64,000 nt of DNA, taken from positions 86,038-150,037 of the forward strand of contig JAJEFO010000043.1 in the NCBI GenBank assembly GCA_022820365.1, written 5' to 3'. This DNA is from Silicimonas sp. Its GTDB lineage: Bacteria > Pseudomonadota > Alphaproteobacteria > Rhodobacterales > Rhodobacteraceae. Below are positions 36,319 through 45,232 of the stretch, piece after piece; within the stretch, counting starts at the first letter, position 1, and each line of letters opens with the position of its first letter. The translations under genes and the position numbers were made by a program. The notes under the pieces are model-generated. The model did no database searches. It saw only the letters and a list, made by a program, of their open reading frames with translations, and had not been told where the DNA came from.

Positions 36319-36387
36319 CCTGATTCGGCCCGGCGCGTCCAGCCGAATCAGGCTTGCACGCCCCGACAGATTCTTGCCGGGGCGTGC
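36319..36387 (-). terminator. Tandem perfect hairpins between binding-protein and permease genes
   Basis: An 11-bp stem (CCTGATTCGGC 36319-36329 with GCCGAATCAGG 36342-36352) is followed by a 10-bp stem (GCACGCCCCG 36356-36365 with CGGGGCGTGC 36378-36387). In transcription order the second is met first, 16 bases after the binding-protein stop. Such stems usually stabilise the binding-protein mRNA and reduce read-through, giving binding protein in excess of permease. Confidence 0.7.
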
Positions 36388-36402
36388 AGCAAGGCTTGCG
36401 GA

Positions 36403-37125
36403 TCAGAACGGTTCGCCTATTTCCCATTTCTCGATCAGCGCGTTCAGCGAGCCATCGTCCTTCATGGACTGGATCGCCATGTTGAACTTCTCCTTGAGTT
36501 CGGTGTCGCTCTCCCGGATGCCCATGCCTACGCCGCCGCCGATGAGCTCGCTTCTTGCCAGGAAGACGAGGTCGGCGTCCTCCGCCTCGATCGGCGTCAG
36601 GTAGGACTTGTCGGCCAGGACCGCATCAGCCTCGCCGTTCCTGACGGCTGCGATGGTCTCCTCGGGCGTGGCGAACTCCACCAAGGTCCACCCCATCTCG
36701 GCGATGAAGGCCGCCTGGATCGTGTTGGTTTGTGCCGCGAGCACGGCGCCTTCCACGTCGATGTCGTCGGACATTGCGAGATACGCGGAGGGATCCGGCT
36801 GGCTGTAGTTCTGAGTGAAGTCGATGACCTGGTCGCGTTCGGCGGTGATCGACATGCCGGCGATGATCGTGTCGTAGTTTCCCGAGACGAGATTGGGGAT
36901 GATCGAATCCCAGTCGTTGGTCACCCATTCGCAGGTGAGTTCCGCGCGCATGCAGAGTTCATCGCCGAGTTCGCGCTCGAAGCCGTCCACTTCACCCGCA
37001 TCGTTGAGGAAGTTCCAAGGAGGATAGGCGCCCTCGGTGCCCATGCGAATGACGGAATGGCTGCCGGCATGAGCAAGTCCCGCACCGAGTACGAGCGCCG
37101 CGATGGTCAGGATGATTTTCTTCAT
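36403..37125 (-). CDS. Amino-acid ABC transporter substrate-binding protein (SBP_bac_3)
   Basis: A 240-residue periplasmic protein with signal peptide ending LAHA (about residue 20). IRMGTEGAYPPWNFLNDAGE and VDGFERELGDELCMRAELTC, then SGNYDTIIAGMSITAERDQV, place it in the polar amino-acid binding family. A Cys pair (LCMRAELTCEW) is as in Lys/Arg/Orn- and His-binding proteins, so a basic amino acid is a reasonable guess. Confidence 0.9.
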   Translation of the reverse strand: MKKIILTIAALVLGAGLAHAGSHSVIRMGTEGAYPPWNFLNDAGEVDGFERELGDELCMRAELTCEWVTNDWDSIIPNLVSGNYDTIIAGMSITAERDQVIDFTQNYSQPDPSAYLAMSDDIDVEGAVLAAQTNTIQAAFIAEMGWTLVEFATPEETIAAVRNGEADAVLADKSYLTPIEAEDADLVFLARSELIGGGVGMGIRESDTELKEKFNMAIQSMKDDGSLNALIEKWEIGEPF

Positions 37126-37169
37126 TTGGGGTCTCCCTTTGCAATGTTGGTTTCCTTGCCGTGTTGTTG

Positions 37170-37949
37170 TCAGGCTGCCCGGACGTGACTCAGGAACTGG
37201 CGCAGCCGTTCGGTCCTTGGCGCATCGAAGAGGGCATCAGGCGGCCCTTCCTCCTCGATGCGGCCTTCATGCAGGAACAGGACGTGGTCGGAGACGTCTC
37301 GCGCCATCGTCATGTCGTGAGTGACAAGCAGCATGGTCCGGCCCTCCTCGGCGAGCGACTTGATGACCTTCACGACTTCCTGCTCAAGTTCAGGATCGAG
37401 CGCCGATGTCGGTTCGTCAAAAAGAAGCGCTCGAGGTTCCATGCAGAGTGCGCGCGCAATCGCGGCCCTTTGCTGCTGTCCGCCCGAAAGCTGGGCCGGG
37501 TATGCGTCGCACTTGTCGCCGATGCCGACCCGCTCAAGATAGCGCCGTGCCGCATCTTCCACGTCAGCACGATTCCGTTTGAGCACGGTTACGGGCGCCT
37601 TCATGACGTTTTGGAGGATCGTGAGATGAGCCCAAAGATTGAACTGCTGGAAGACCATTGACAGGTTCGTGCGGATGCGCGTGACCTGAACCCGGTCTGC
37701 CGGACTGCGGTTCGCGCCTTCGCCGCGCCAGGAGATTGGTTCGCCTTCAAAGATGATCCTGCCTTGCTGGCAGTCCTCCAGGAGATTGATGCAGCGAAGA
37801 AGCGTGGACTTGCCTGATCCCGAAGAGCCGATCAGCGAAACGACATGGCCCTTGGGCGCTGCCATCGAGACGCCACGCAGGACTTCAAGCGTGCCGAAGC
37901 TCTTGTGCAAGTCGCAGACTTCGATGACAGGCGTGCTTGTGTCTGGCAC
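37170..37949 (-). CDS. Polar amino-acid ABC transporter ATP-binding protein (HisP-type)
   Basis: A 259-residue ATPase: Walker A GSSGSGKST, Q-loop MVFQQFNLWAHLT, signature LSGGQQQRAAIARAL, Walker B ALLFDEPTSALDPE, switch His in LVTHDM. QFNLWAHLTILQNVMKAPV is characteristic of HisP/GltL/ArtP-like proteins. First gene of the four-gene operon; the binding protein starts 44 bases downstream. Confidence 0.93.
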   Translation of the reverse strand: MPDTSTPVIEVCDLHKSFGTLEVLRGVSMAAPKGHVVSLIGSSGSGKSTLLRCINLLEDCQQGRIIFEGEPISWRGEGANRSPADRVQVTRIRTNLSMVFQQFNLWAHLTILQNVMKAPVTVLKRNRADVEDAARRYLERVGIGDKCDAYPAQLSGGQQQRAAIARALCMEPRALLFDEPTSALDPELEQEVVKVIKSLAEEGRTMLLVTHDMTMARDVSDHVLFLHEGRIEEEGPPDALFDAPRTERLRQFLSHVRAA

Positions 37950-38270
37950 GTGCGGCAGGATCTCCTTGCTCTACTAGGTCGAAGTAGGACGGAAATCCGC
38001 TTCCTGTGCAACGGCTAAATGGGCATTCACCGCTCTTGGCACGAGCCAGGATGAAGCGCAACTGCGCATCGTGCCGAAACGAGCGCTGGATGCGGCGGGA
38101 AACAGGCACGCCGTCGCAGACTGGATTCACGGCGCGGTCTTGCCGGGAGCCGATGTCTTTGCCGGGCCCCTTGTGCCTTTGCAGGCCGCTGCCCATATAC
38201 CATGCGAGGCCCGTGGATGCATGCCTTGAACAGGGTGCTGACAAAGGGGCGCTTGCAAAGGAGAAGACCA
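37950..38270. other. Divergent promoter region between the amino-acid transporter and clpB
   Basis: About 320 bases without a supportable gene. The right part carries the sigma-32-type promoter of clpB (38170-38199). The left part must hold the transporter promoter, but no clear site is seen. Confidence 0.55.
38170..38199 (+). promoter_or_regulatory. Sigma-32 (RpoH)-type heat-shock promoter of clpB
   Basis: CTTGTG at 38170-38175, a 15-base spacer, then GCCCATATA at 38191-38199. This closely fits the heat-shock consensus CTTGAA-N(13-15)-CCCCATNTA. The start of transcription would fall near 38206, giving a leader of about 65 bases before ATG 38271. Confidence 0.75.
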
Positions 38271-40886
38271 ATGGACTTGCAAAAGTTCACCGAGCGGGCG
38301 CGCGGCTTTCTGGAGGCTGCGCAGACCATGGCAACTCGGGAAGATCACCAGCGGCTGGCGCCGGAACACCTCCTGAAGGCACTGATGGACGATGAAGAGG
38401 GACTGGCGTCGAACCTGATCCGTGCGGCCGGTGGCGCGCCTGAACGAGTCGTGGAGGCTGTCGACCAGGCCCTCGCCGGCAATCCGCAGGTCTCGGGCGA
38501 TGCCGCGCAGGTCTACACGGACCAGCAGACCATCAAGGTGCTTGACGAGGCGCAGAAGATCGCCAGGAAGGCCGGCGACAGCTACGTGCCGGTGGAACGT
38601 GTCCTGACCGCACTTGCAGTCGTGCGCTCAAGGGCGAAGGAGGCACTGGAGGCCGGGAACGTCAGCGCCCAGGCGCTGAATTCGGCGATCAACGACCTGC
38701 GGAAGGGTCGAACCGCCGATACCGCTTCGGCTGAGGACGGCTATGATGCGCTGAAGAAGTACGCGCGGGACCTGACGGAGGCCGCCGCCGAGGGGAAGAT
38801 CGACCCCATCATCGGGCGCGACGAGGAAATCCGGCGGACGATGCAGGTGCTGTCGCGCCGGACCAAGAACAATCCGTTGCTGATCGGCGATCCCGGCGTT
38901 GGCAAGACCGCGATTGCGGAAGGTCTCGCGCTCAGGATCGTCAACGGTGACGTGCCCGAAAGCCTGCACAACAAGAGACTTCTTGCGCTGGACATGGGCG
39001 CGCTCATTGCCGGAGCCAAGTATCGCGGCGAGTTCGAGGAGCGCCTGAAGGGCGTGCTGAACGAGGTGACCGCTGCTGCCGGCGAGGTGATCCTGTTCAT
39101 TGACGAGATGCACACGCTGGTCGGTGCAGGCAAGACGGACGGCGCGATGGACGCTTCGAACCTCTTGAAGCCGGCCCTAGCCAGGGGAGAGCTTCACTGC
39201 GTGGGAGCCACGACGCTCGACGAATATCGAAAATACGTCGAGAAGGATGCCGCGCTCGCCCGGCGGTTTCAGCCCTTGATGGTTGACGAGCCGACGGTGG
39301 ATGACACGGTGTCAATCCTTCGGGGCATCAAGGAGAAGTATGAACTTCACCACGGGATCCGGATCAGCGACGGCGCACTCGTCGCCGCCGCGACGCTCAG
39401 CCATCGCTACATCACCGATCGTTTCCTGCCGGACAAGGCAATCGACCTTGTCGACGAGGGCGCATCACGGCTTCGCATGGAGGTGGATTCGAAACCCGAG
39501 GAGCTTGACGCGATCGACCGCCAGATCCTTCAGTTGCAGATCGAGGCGGAGGCGCTGAAGAAGGAAGACGATCAGGCGTCAAAGGATCGGCTCGAGAAGC
39601 TCGAGCGCGAGCTTGCCGAACTTCAGCAGACGTCCGCATCGATGACGACGGCCTGGCAGGCCGAGCGAGACAAGCTTGAGAGCGCACGCGTCGTGAAGGA
39701 GCAACTGGACCGCGCCAGGGCCGAACTTGATCAGGCAAAGCGCGACGGCAACCTGCAGCGCGCGGGAGAATTGTCATACGGCATCATTCCGGGTCTCGAG
39801 AAGCAGATTGCCGATGCAGAGGCGGATGACGATCACGTGATGGTCGAAGAGGCGGTCGGACCCGAGCTCATTGCCGAGGTCGTCGAGCGCTGGACCGGAA
39901 TTCCCACCTCGAAGATGCTTGAAGGCGAGCGCGAGAAACTGCTCCGCATGGAGGAGGAGCTCGGGAGGCGCGTGATCGGCCAGGCGTCTGCCATCGGCGC
40001 GGTGTCGAATGCCGTACGTCGGGCGCGTGCCGGGTTGCAGGACGAGAACCGGCCGCTTGGATCGTTTCTCTTCCTGGGACCCACGGGCGTCGGCAAGACC
40101 GAGCTGACCAAGGCGCTGGCCGAATTCCTGTTCGATGATGATCGCGCGATGGTGCGGATCGACATGAGCGAGTTCATGGAAAAGCACTCGGTGGCAAGGC
40201 TGATCGGTGCCCCTCCGGGATACGTGGGCTATGACGAGGGAGGCGTGCTGACCGAAGCGGTCCGGCGGCGACCCTATCAGGTGATCCTGTTCGACGAGAT
40301 CGAAAAGGCGCACCCCGAAGTGTTCAACGTGCTGTTGCAGGTGCTTGACGACGGCATCCTGACGGACGGGCAGGGCAACAAGGTGGATTTCAAGCAAACG
40401 CTCGTCATCCTGACATCAAACCTCGGGTCGCAGGCGTTGAGCCAGTTGCCCGACGGCGCCGATGCCAGCCAGGCGCGACGGGATTTGATGGAGGCCGTAT
40501 GCAACCACTTCCGGCCCGAATTCTTGAACCGGCTTGACGACATGATCGTCTTCGACCGGTTGACGCGGGAAGACATGGACGGGATCGTCGAAATCCAGCT
40601 CGGCCTGCTTCGAATGCGGCTTGCCAGGCAGAACGTCAAGGTTGACCTTGAAGAGACGGCCCTGAAATGGCTCGCGGACGAAGGCTACGATCCGGTCTAC
40701 GGGGCTCGGCCCTTGAAGCGCGTCATCCAAAACGCGCTCCAGAACGAATTGGCCGAGATGCTGCTTGCCGGGGACATAGGTGACGGGCAGACCGCAAAGG
40801 TGAGTGCGGGTCCGGAGGGCCTGATCATCGGTGACCGGATTGCAAGGTCGAATCGAGCCGCGCCCGCAGACGCGGTCTTGCACTGA
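38271..40886 (+). CDS. clpB: ATP-dependent disaggregase ClpB
   Basis: An 871-residue Hsp100 chaperone that, with DnaK, pulls proteins out of aggregates. Order: N-terminal Clp domain ([30 protein letters not shown]), AAA1 with Walker A GDPGVGKT at 206-213 and pore loop [12 protein letters not shown], a middle coiled coil rich in Glu/Lys/Gln (about 410-520) which distinguishes ClpB from ClpA/ClpC, and AAA2 with Walker A GPTGVGKT at 603-610 and pore loop GYVGYDEGG. Arg-rich C-terminus ([11 protein letters not shown]) is intact. ATG 38271 follows AGGAGA. Monocistronic; heat-shock regulated by the promoter at 38170-38199. Confidence 0.97.
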   Translation: MDLQKFTERARGFLEAAQTMATREDHQRLAPEHLLKALMDDEEGLASNLIRAAGGAPERVVEAVDQALAGNPQVSGDAAQVYTDQQTIKVLDEAQKIARKAGDSYVPVERVLTALAVVRSRAKEALEAGNVSAQALNSAINDLRKGRTADTASAEDGYDALKKYARDLTEAAAEGKIDPIIGRDEEIRRTMQVLSRRTKNNPLLIGDPGVGKTAIAEGLALRIVNGDVPESLHNKRLLALDMGALIAGAKYRGEFEERLKGVLNEVTAAAGEVILFIDEMHTLVGAGKTDGAMDASNLLKPALARGELHCVGATTLDEYRKYVEKDAALARRFQPLMVDEPTVDDTVSILRGIKEKYELHHGIRISDGALVAAATLSHRYITDRFLPDKAIDLVDEGASRLRMEVDSKPEELDAIDRQILQLQIEAEALKKEDDQASKDRLEKLERELAELQQTSASMTTAWQAERDKLESARVVKEQLDRARAELDQAKRDGNLQRAGELSYGIIPGLEKQIADAEADDDHVMVEEAVGPELIAEVVERWTGIPTSKMLEGEREKLLRMEEELGRRVIGQASAIGAVSNAVRRARAGLQDENRPLGSFLFLGPTGVGKTELTKALAEFLFDDDRAMVRIDMSEFMEKHSVARLIGAPPGYVGYDEGGVLTEAVRRRPYQVILFDEIEKAHPEVFNVLLQVLDDGILTDGQGNKVDFKQTLVILTSNLGSQALSQLPDGADASQARRDLMEAVCNHFRPEFLNRLDDMIVFDRLTREDMDGIVEIQLGLLRMRLARQNVKVDLEETALKWLADEGYDPVYGARPLKRVIQNALQNELAEMLLAGDIGDGQTAKVSAGPEGLIIGDRIARSNRAAPADAVLH

Positions 40887-40937
40887 GGCATGGCTTGAGC
40901 GATGCGGGATCCGGCCGAGGATCGACGCCCGCATTCC

Positions 40938-41945
40938 TCAAAGCGCCTCTGCCTTGACGAGCGAGTGAATATCTTCCACGCGAGCCGTGTCGAGGTCGTC
41001 CTCGGTGATGTCGAATTCTTCGCCCAGCAAACTCTCTATGCCTTTGACGAGGGCCAGCGCGTCGAGGCCATAGTACCTCATGAGATAGGGGCGTGATCCG
41101 CCGTGAGCGTAGGTGTCTCTCAGGCCCAGGCGCATCAGCCGCTTGCCCACGCCGGCCTCCGCCATCACCTCTGCTGCAAGTGAGCCGATGCCGCCTTCGG
41201 TCACATGGTTTTCGAGCGTGACGACGCCGTGCGTCACGCTGTGGACGTGATCCAGGAGAGTCGCGGCGTCGAAAGGCTTGATGGTGTGCAGGTGAAGGTG
41301 CCGGATCGAGAGGCCAGCCTTGGCGAAGGCTGCACGAGCTCGCAATGCCTCTTCCGTGCAGATGCCGGATGTGACGACGAGAACGTCGGCGCCCTCGGAC
41401 AGCACGCGAATCTCGCCCACCTTGATTGGCGTGTCGAACAGGCGAGGCACCGAGCCGCGCAGGACACGGCACCAGACAGGGCCATCAATGCTGTCCGCGG
41501 CCTCACAGATGGATTCAACTTCCGTAGCGTCGCCACATTCCAGAATCGTCATGTTTGGAATCGAGCGCATGACGCTGATGTCTTCAATCGACTGATGCGT
41601 CATGCCGCCCGGGGTCGTCACGCCGGGAAGAAAGCCCATGAGCCTGACCTTGCGCCGTGGATAGGCAATCGACGCCATAAGCTGATCATAGGGGCGTCTG
41701 TACATGAAGACGCCAAAGGTGTGGACGAACGGGCGATATCCGGCGAGACCGAGACCGCCTGCGAAGCTCATCATGTTTTGCTCGGCCATGCCAAGCGAGA
41801 GGAACTGTTCCGGATGACGGTCGCGGAACCCGTCGATTTCGCAGGACGACGTCAGATCCGCAGAAAGGCAGAGGATCTCGTTAGGGTATTGCGTTGCGTA
41901 TGCTTCGAAGGCCCGTGCATAGGGGCGGCTGACCAGTTCGACCAT
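40938..41945 (-). CDS. Transketolase C-terminal subunit (pyrimidine + C domains)
   Basis: A 335-residue half-transketolase. The TPP-activating Glu lies in LSLGMAEQNMMSFAGGLGLA, and PGGMTHQSIEDISVMRSIPN and TLENHVTEGGIGSLAAEV are typical of split transketolase C subunits. It supplies the pyrimidine-binding and C-terminal domains; the next gene supplies the other half. Split transketolases include AptB of D-apiose catabolism, SqwH of sulfoquinovose breakdown and many unassigned pairs; the donor ketose is not known here. Start overlaps the N-subunit stop by one base (TGATG). Convergent with clpB. Confidence 0.9.
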   Translation of the reverse strand: MVELVSRPYARAFEAYATQYPNEILCLSADLTSSCEIDGFRDRHPEQFLSLGMAEQNMMSFAGGLGLAGYRPFVHTFGVFMYRRPYDQLMASIAYPRRKVRLMGFLPGVTTPGGMTHQSIEDISVMRSIPNMTILECGDATEVESICEAADSIDGPVWCRVLRGSVPRLFDTPIKVGEIRVLSEGADVLVVTSGICTEEALRARAAFAKAGLSIRHLHLHTIKPFDAATLLDHVHSVTHGVVTLENHVTEGGIGSLAAEVMAEAGVGKRLMRLGLRDTYAHGGSRPYLMRYYGLDALALVKGIESLLGEEFDITEDDLDTARVEDIHSLVKAEAL

Positions 41946-42877
41946 CAGTGCATTCCTTCGTAGGCAACAGGGTCAACGCGAAGCGATCGGGCGATCTCCT
42001 TGTTCATTCTGGATCGCTCCTCCTCGGACTTGAAACGGACGTAGTGCAGGCCGGGAAATCGCAGCTGGAGACTGGGCATTCCGCGAAACGGTGACGAGTT
42101 CGCGATGATGATCAGTGGCTTGCCACGGTGGGGGGTCTTCACGGCTTCGCGGATCTGATCGAGTTTGTGGGCATCGACCGAGACGGCCACGCCGCCGAAC
42201 TGCTCGATCTTGGCACTTATGTCACCGACATCCATGACGCTCGCCATGGCACCGTCGCATTGCTGTCTGTTGACGTCCATGATGGCGTAGAGGTTGTCGA
42301 TGCGGTGGTGGGACGCGGCGGCGATGGCTTCCCAGGTCTGGCCTTCCTGAACCTCGCCGTCGGACATGAAGACCCATGTTCGTCCGGGCTCGCCTCGGCG
42401 CTTGCGGCCCCAGGCAAGACCCGCCGCCGTGGACAGGCCGATTCCGAGCGTGCCATTGTGCACTTCCATGCCGGGGCTGTGTTCCGCCCCGATCATTTCA
42501 ACGGACGATCCGTCCTTGTTGAACATCAGGAGGCCCTCGGGTGCCATGCGGCCGACTTCTATCAGCGTGGCATAGGCGACGAGTGCGTAGTGTGCCGGAG
42601 CAATGAACAACCTGTCGAATTCCGGTCGCGCAGGCCCGTTGTATCCAGCACCCGTGCGATAGGCGTCATTGCCAAGGGCGGGGACTCCGGCGAAGGGTCT
42701 GGGAATCATCGGCAGCGTGGGCGCCCCGAGGTCTAGCTCCTCGTTGTAGAGCCAGGCCAACTGTTCGGCAGCCGAACAGGCTTGGCTCAGATATCCGCCG
42801 TTGTTTCGAATCGAGTGCTCGAAGACCCTGCGCCTGATGCCGAGCGCAATCTCCTCCGTGGACCTTTCATTGCGCAT
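41945..42877 (-). CDS. Transketolase N-terminal subunit (TPP pyrophosphate domain)
   Basis: A 310-residue half-transketolase. The TPP/Mg motif reads SDGEVQEGQTWEAI (residues 172-185) with Asn203 in IMDVNRQQ; the usual first Gly of GDGE is Ser, a mild deviation. GMEVHNGTLGIGLSTAAGLA and FIAPAHYALVAYATL are family blocks. A proline-rich stretch (residues ~52-85) before the HYALV motif is longer than in ordinary N subunits. ATG 42877 is chosen for position; 81 bases separate it from the divergent molybdoenzyme gene. Together the pair forms one transketolase active site. Confidence 0.9.
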   Translation of the reverse strand: MRNERSTEEIALGIRRRVFEHSIRNNGGYLSQACSAAEQLAWLYNEELDLGAPTLPMIPRPFAGVPALGNDAYRTGAGYNGPARPEFDRLFIAPAHYALVAYATLIEVGRMAPEGLLMFNKDGSSVEMIGAEHSPGMEVHNGTLGIGLSTAAGLAWGRKRRGEPGRTWVFMSDGEVQEGQTWEAIAAASHHRIDNLYAIMDVNRQQCDGAMASVMDVGDISAKIEQFGGVAVSVDAHKLDQIREAVKTPHRGKPLIIIANSSPFRGMPSLQLRFPGLHYVRFKSEEERSRMNKEIARSLRVDPVAYEGMH

Positions 42878-42893
42878 AATGCACCCCCGGTGG

Positions 42894-42926
42894 TTTACAA
42901 ATGTCACTATATCAGTCATATGCAAA
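42894..42926. promoter_or_regulatory. Interrupted dyad in the divergent transketolase/molybdoenzyme promoter, candidate SorC-family operator
   Basis: TTTACAAATGTC (42894-42905) and GTCATATGCAAA (42915-42926) form an inverted repeat matching at 9 of 12 positions around a 9-base centre. It is the only such structure in the 81-bp divergent gap. The SorC-type gene at 48474 is the obvious regulator candidate; that link is inference. Confidence 0.5.
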
Positions 42927-42958
42927 AGACAAGAGCTTTGGCGCAAAGGGGAGGCGCA

Positions 42959-45232
42959 ATGCGCTATACCGCCGCCCATTGGGGCGCCTACGCATTTGAC
43001 GAAAACACGGGCCTTCTTCCGCTCGCCGACGATCCAGCCCCGTCGCGTATTGGGCGTGGGTGGCTCTCGGCGGCGACGAACAATTTGGGCCGAGTTCTCT
43101 CACCTGTCATCCGGAAAGGCTGGCTTGAAGGCGACCGAGGTGCGGCACGGTCATCGGATGACTTCGTCCGCGTTACCTGGAATGAAGCGGTGCGGCGTGT
43201 CGCGGAAGAGTTGACACAGGTGCGGACCGCGCATGGGAACGGCGCGATTTTTGCTGGCTCCTATGGTTGGTCGAGCGCGGGACGATTTCACCATGCACAA
43301 AGCCAGCTTCGACGGTTTCTCAATTGCTTCGGGGGATATGTCGGGTCGCGAGAGACCTATTCGCACGCGGCGGCGGAGGTCTTGTTTCCATATGTTCTGG
43401 GCATGAGCCAGAGGCAGTTGCAGGACAACGTGACCAGCATTGAGGAAGTTGCGGAGCATTGCGAGCTTTTGCTTGCCTTCGGCGGGATATCCGGCCGCAC
43501 GGCGCAGATCACGGCGTCGGGATCGAGCTATCATGAGATCCCGGATTGGCTTGAACGGTTGTCGGCACGAGGAACACGGCTCGTTTCGGTCTCGCCGCAA
43601 AGGAGCGATCTGGCGAGCGCCGAGTGGGTGTCGATCCGTCCGGGAACCGACACTGCGCTGATGCTGGCACTGACCTATGAAATCGTCGCCTCCGGTCGCG
43701 AAAATCGCGCGTTTCTCGAGCGGTGCGCGAGTGGTTGGCCACAGTTTCGAGCGTATCTGACTGGCCAGACCGATGCAGTGGCGAAGTCGGCCGATTGGGC
43801 CGCCCCGACATGCGATGTCTCCGCCGACAAGATCCGGACCCTGGCCCATGAACTGGCCGGCAAGCGCAGCATGATCACAGTGGCATGGGGACTCCAGAGG
43901 GCGGATCATGGAGAGCAACCGATCTGGGCAGCCCTCGCGCTGGCGTCGGTTCTGGGCCAGATTGGACAGCCGGGTACGGGATTCTCATTTGGCTACGGAT
44001 CGACGTCGCCAGTGGGACGTCCCACACGGCTCATCCCATGGCCCTCCGTGCCCCAAGGGCAAAATCCGGTCCAGGACTTTATCCCCGTTGCTCGATTTGC
44101 CGACATGTTGATGCATGCGGGAGGGGACTATCGCTATAACGGAGAGATCCGAACCTATCCGGATATCCGGCTGGTCTATTGGGTTGGCGGCAACCCGTTT
44201 CATCACCATCAGGACTTGCGCGGCTTGGAAGCGGCCTGGGCTCGCCCTGACACCATCATCGTTCACGAGCACACCTGGACTGCGTCAGCACGTCGAGCCG
44301 ACATCGTGCTGCCCGCGACGACGCCGCTGGAACGCACCGACATAATGATGAACCGCCGTGACCCGCGCCTCATCTACATGTCCCAACTCTTGTCTCCGGT
44401 GGGGGAAGCGCAGCACGATTACGAGATTTTCCGCCGGATCGCGCAACATCTGGGCCTCGAGGATCAATTCACGGAGGGGCGGGACGCGGACGCCTGGCTG
44501 CGCCGGTTGTGGGAGTGTGCCGCTGAAGTTGCCGCAAAACATGGTTTTGGATTGCCGGACTTTGATCGATTTCGAGACGAGGGCGTGTTTGCCGTGCCCG
44601 ACGCCGAAGAACATCGACGCCTGATGCGTGACTTCGTTGATGATCCGGAGCGCGCGCCTTTGGCGACGGAGAGCGGACGGATCACGCTATACAACGAAAC
44701 GATCGCCGGGTTCGGATTGGAGGATTGTCCAGGCCATCCAACGTGGTTGCCACCGGTCGAATCTCTGCTGGATTCACCGGATGGCGCTTTGCACCTGATC
44801 TCTGGTCAGCCGGACACCCGACTGCATGCGCAAAACGACCTGGGGAGCGAGGCGCTGAACGACAAGATCAAGGGGCGAGAACCGGTGCTCATGCATCCGG
44901 CGACGGCGTCCGCACGGGGTCTGGCCGAGAGTGATGTCGTGCGCCTGTCTAATGCTCGCGGGGCTTGCTTGGCCGGCCTGCGGCTGAGCGAGGACATTCG
45001 GCCGGACTGCGTCGCGCTCGCCACGGGAGCCTGGTTCGATCCTCAGATCGTCGGCGACGAGTTGTTGGAAGTACATGGCAATCCGAATGTCCTGACCATT
45101 GACAAGGGGTGCTCGCAGCTCAGCCAGGGCAACATTGCGCACACGGCACTGGTGTACGTTGAGGCATGGAATGGACCGTTGCCCGCGCTTTCGATCGATC
45201 GGCCACCCCGAATCCTGGAGGCACCGGGATGA
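42959..45232 (+). CDS. Molybdopterin oxidoreductase of the DMSO reductase family, BisC/TorZ-like, cytoplasmic
   Basis: A 757-residue bis-MGD molybdoenzyme. GSYGWSSAGRFHHAQSQLRR then FLNCFGGYVGSRETYS is the TorA/BisC/DMSO-reductase signature; Ser106 (WSS) aligns with the molybdenum-ligating Ser. There is no N-terminal 4Fe-4S Cys set and no twin-Arg signal, so the protein should be cytoplasmic like biotin sulfoxide reductase BisC. VYWVGGNPFHHHQDL and RPDTIIVHEHTWTASARRAD follow as usual. ATG 42959 follows GGGGAGG. Its stop overlaps the FGGY kinase start by 4 bases. The substrate (an S- or N-oxide in characterised members) is unknown; its place at the head of a sugar operon is odd. Confidence 0.85.
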   Translation: MRYTAAHWGAYAFDENTGLLPLADDPAPSRIGRGWLSAATNNLGRVLSPVIRKGWLEGDRGAARSSDDFVRVTWNEAVRRVAEELTQVRTAHGNGAIFAGSYGWSSAGRFHHAQSQLRRFLNCFGGYVGSRETYSHAAAEVLFPYVLGMSQRQLQDNVTSIEEVAEHCELLLAFGGISGRTAQITASGSSYHEIPDWLERLSARGTRLVSVSPQRSDLASAEWVSIRPGTDTALMLALTYEIVASGRENRAFLERCASGWPQFRAYLTGQTDAVAKSADWAAPTCDVSADKIRTLAHELAGKRSMITVAWGLQRADHGEQPIWAALALASVLGQIGQPGTGFSFGYGSTSPVGRPTRLIPWPSVPQGQNPVQDFIPVARFADMLMHAGGDYRYNGEIRTYPDIRLVYWVGGNPFHHHQDLRGLEAAWARPDTIIVHEHTWTASARRADIVLPATTPLERTDIMMNRRDPRLIYMSQLLSPVGEAQHDYEIFRRIAQHLGLEDQFTEGRDADAWLRRLWECAAEVAAKHGFGLPDFDRFRDEGVFAVPDAEEHRRLMRDFVDDPERAPLATESGRITLYNETIAGFGLEDCPGHPTWLPPVESLLDSPDGALHLISGQPDTRLHAQNDLGSEALNDKIKGREPVLMHPATASARGLAESDVVRLSNARGACLAGLRLSEDIRPDCVALATGAWFDPQIVGDELLEVHGNPNVLTIDKGCSQLSQGNIAHTALVYVEAWNGPLPALSIDRPPRILEAPG

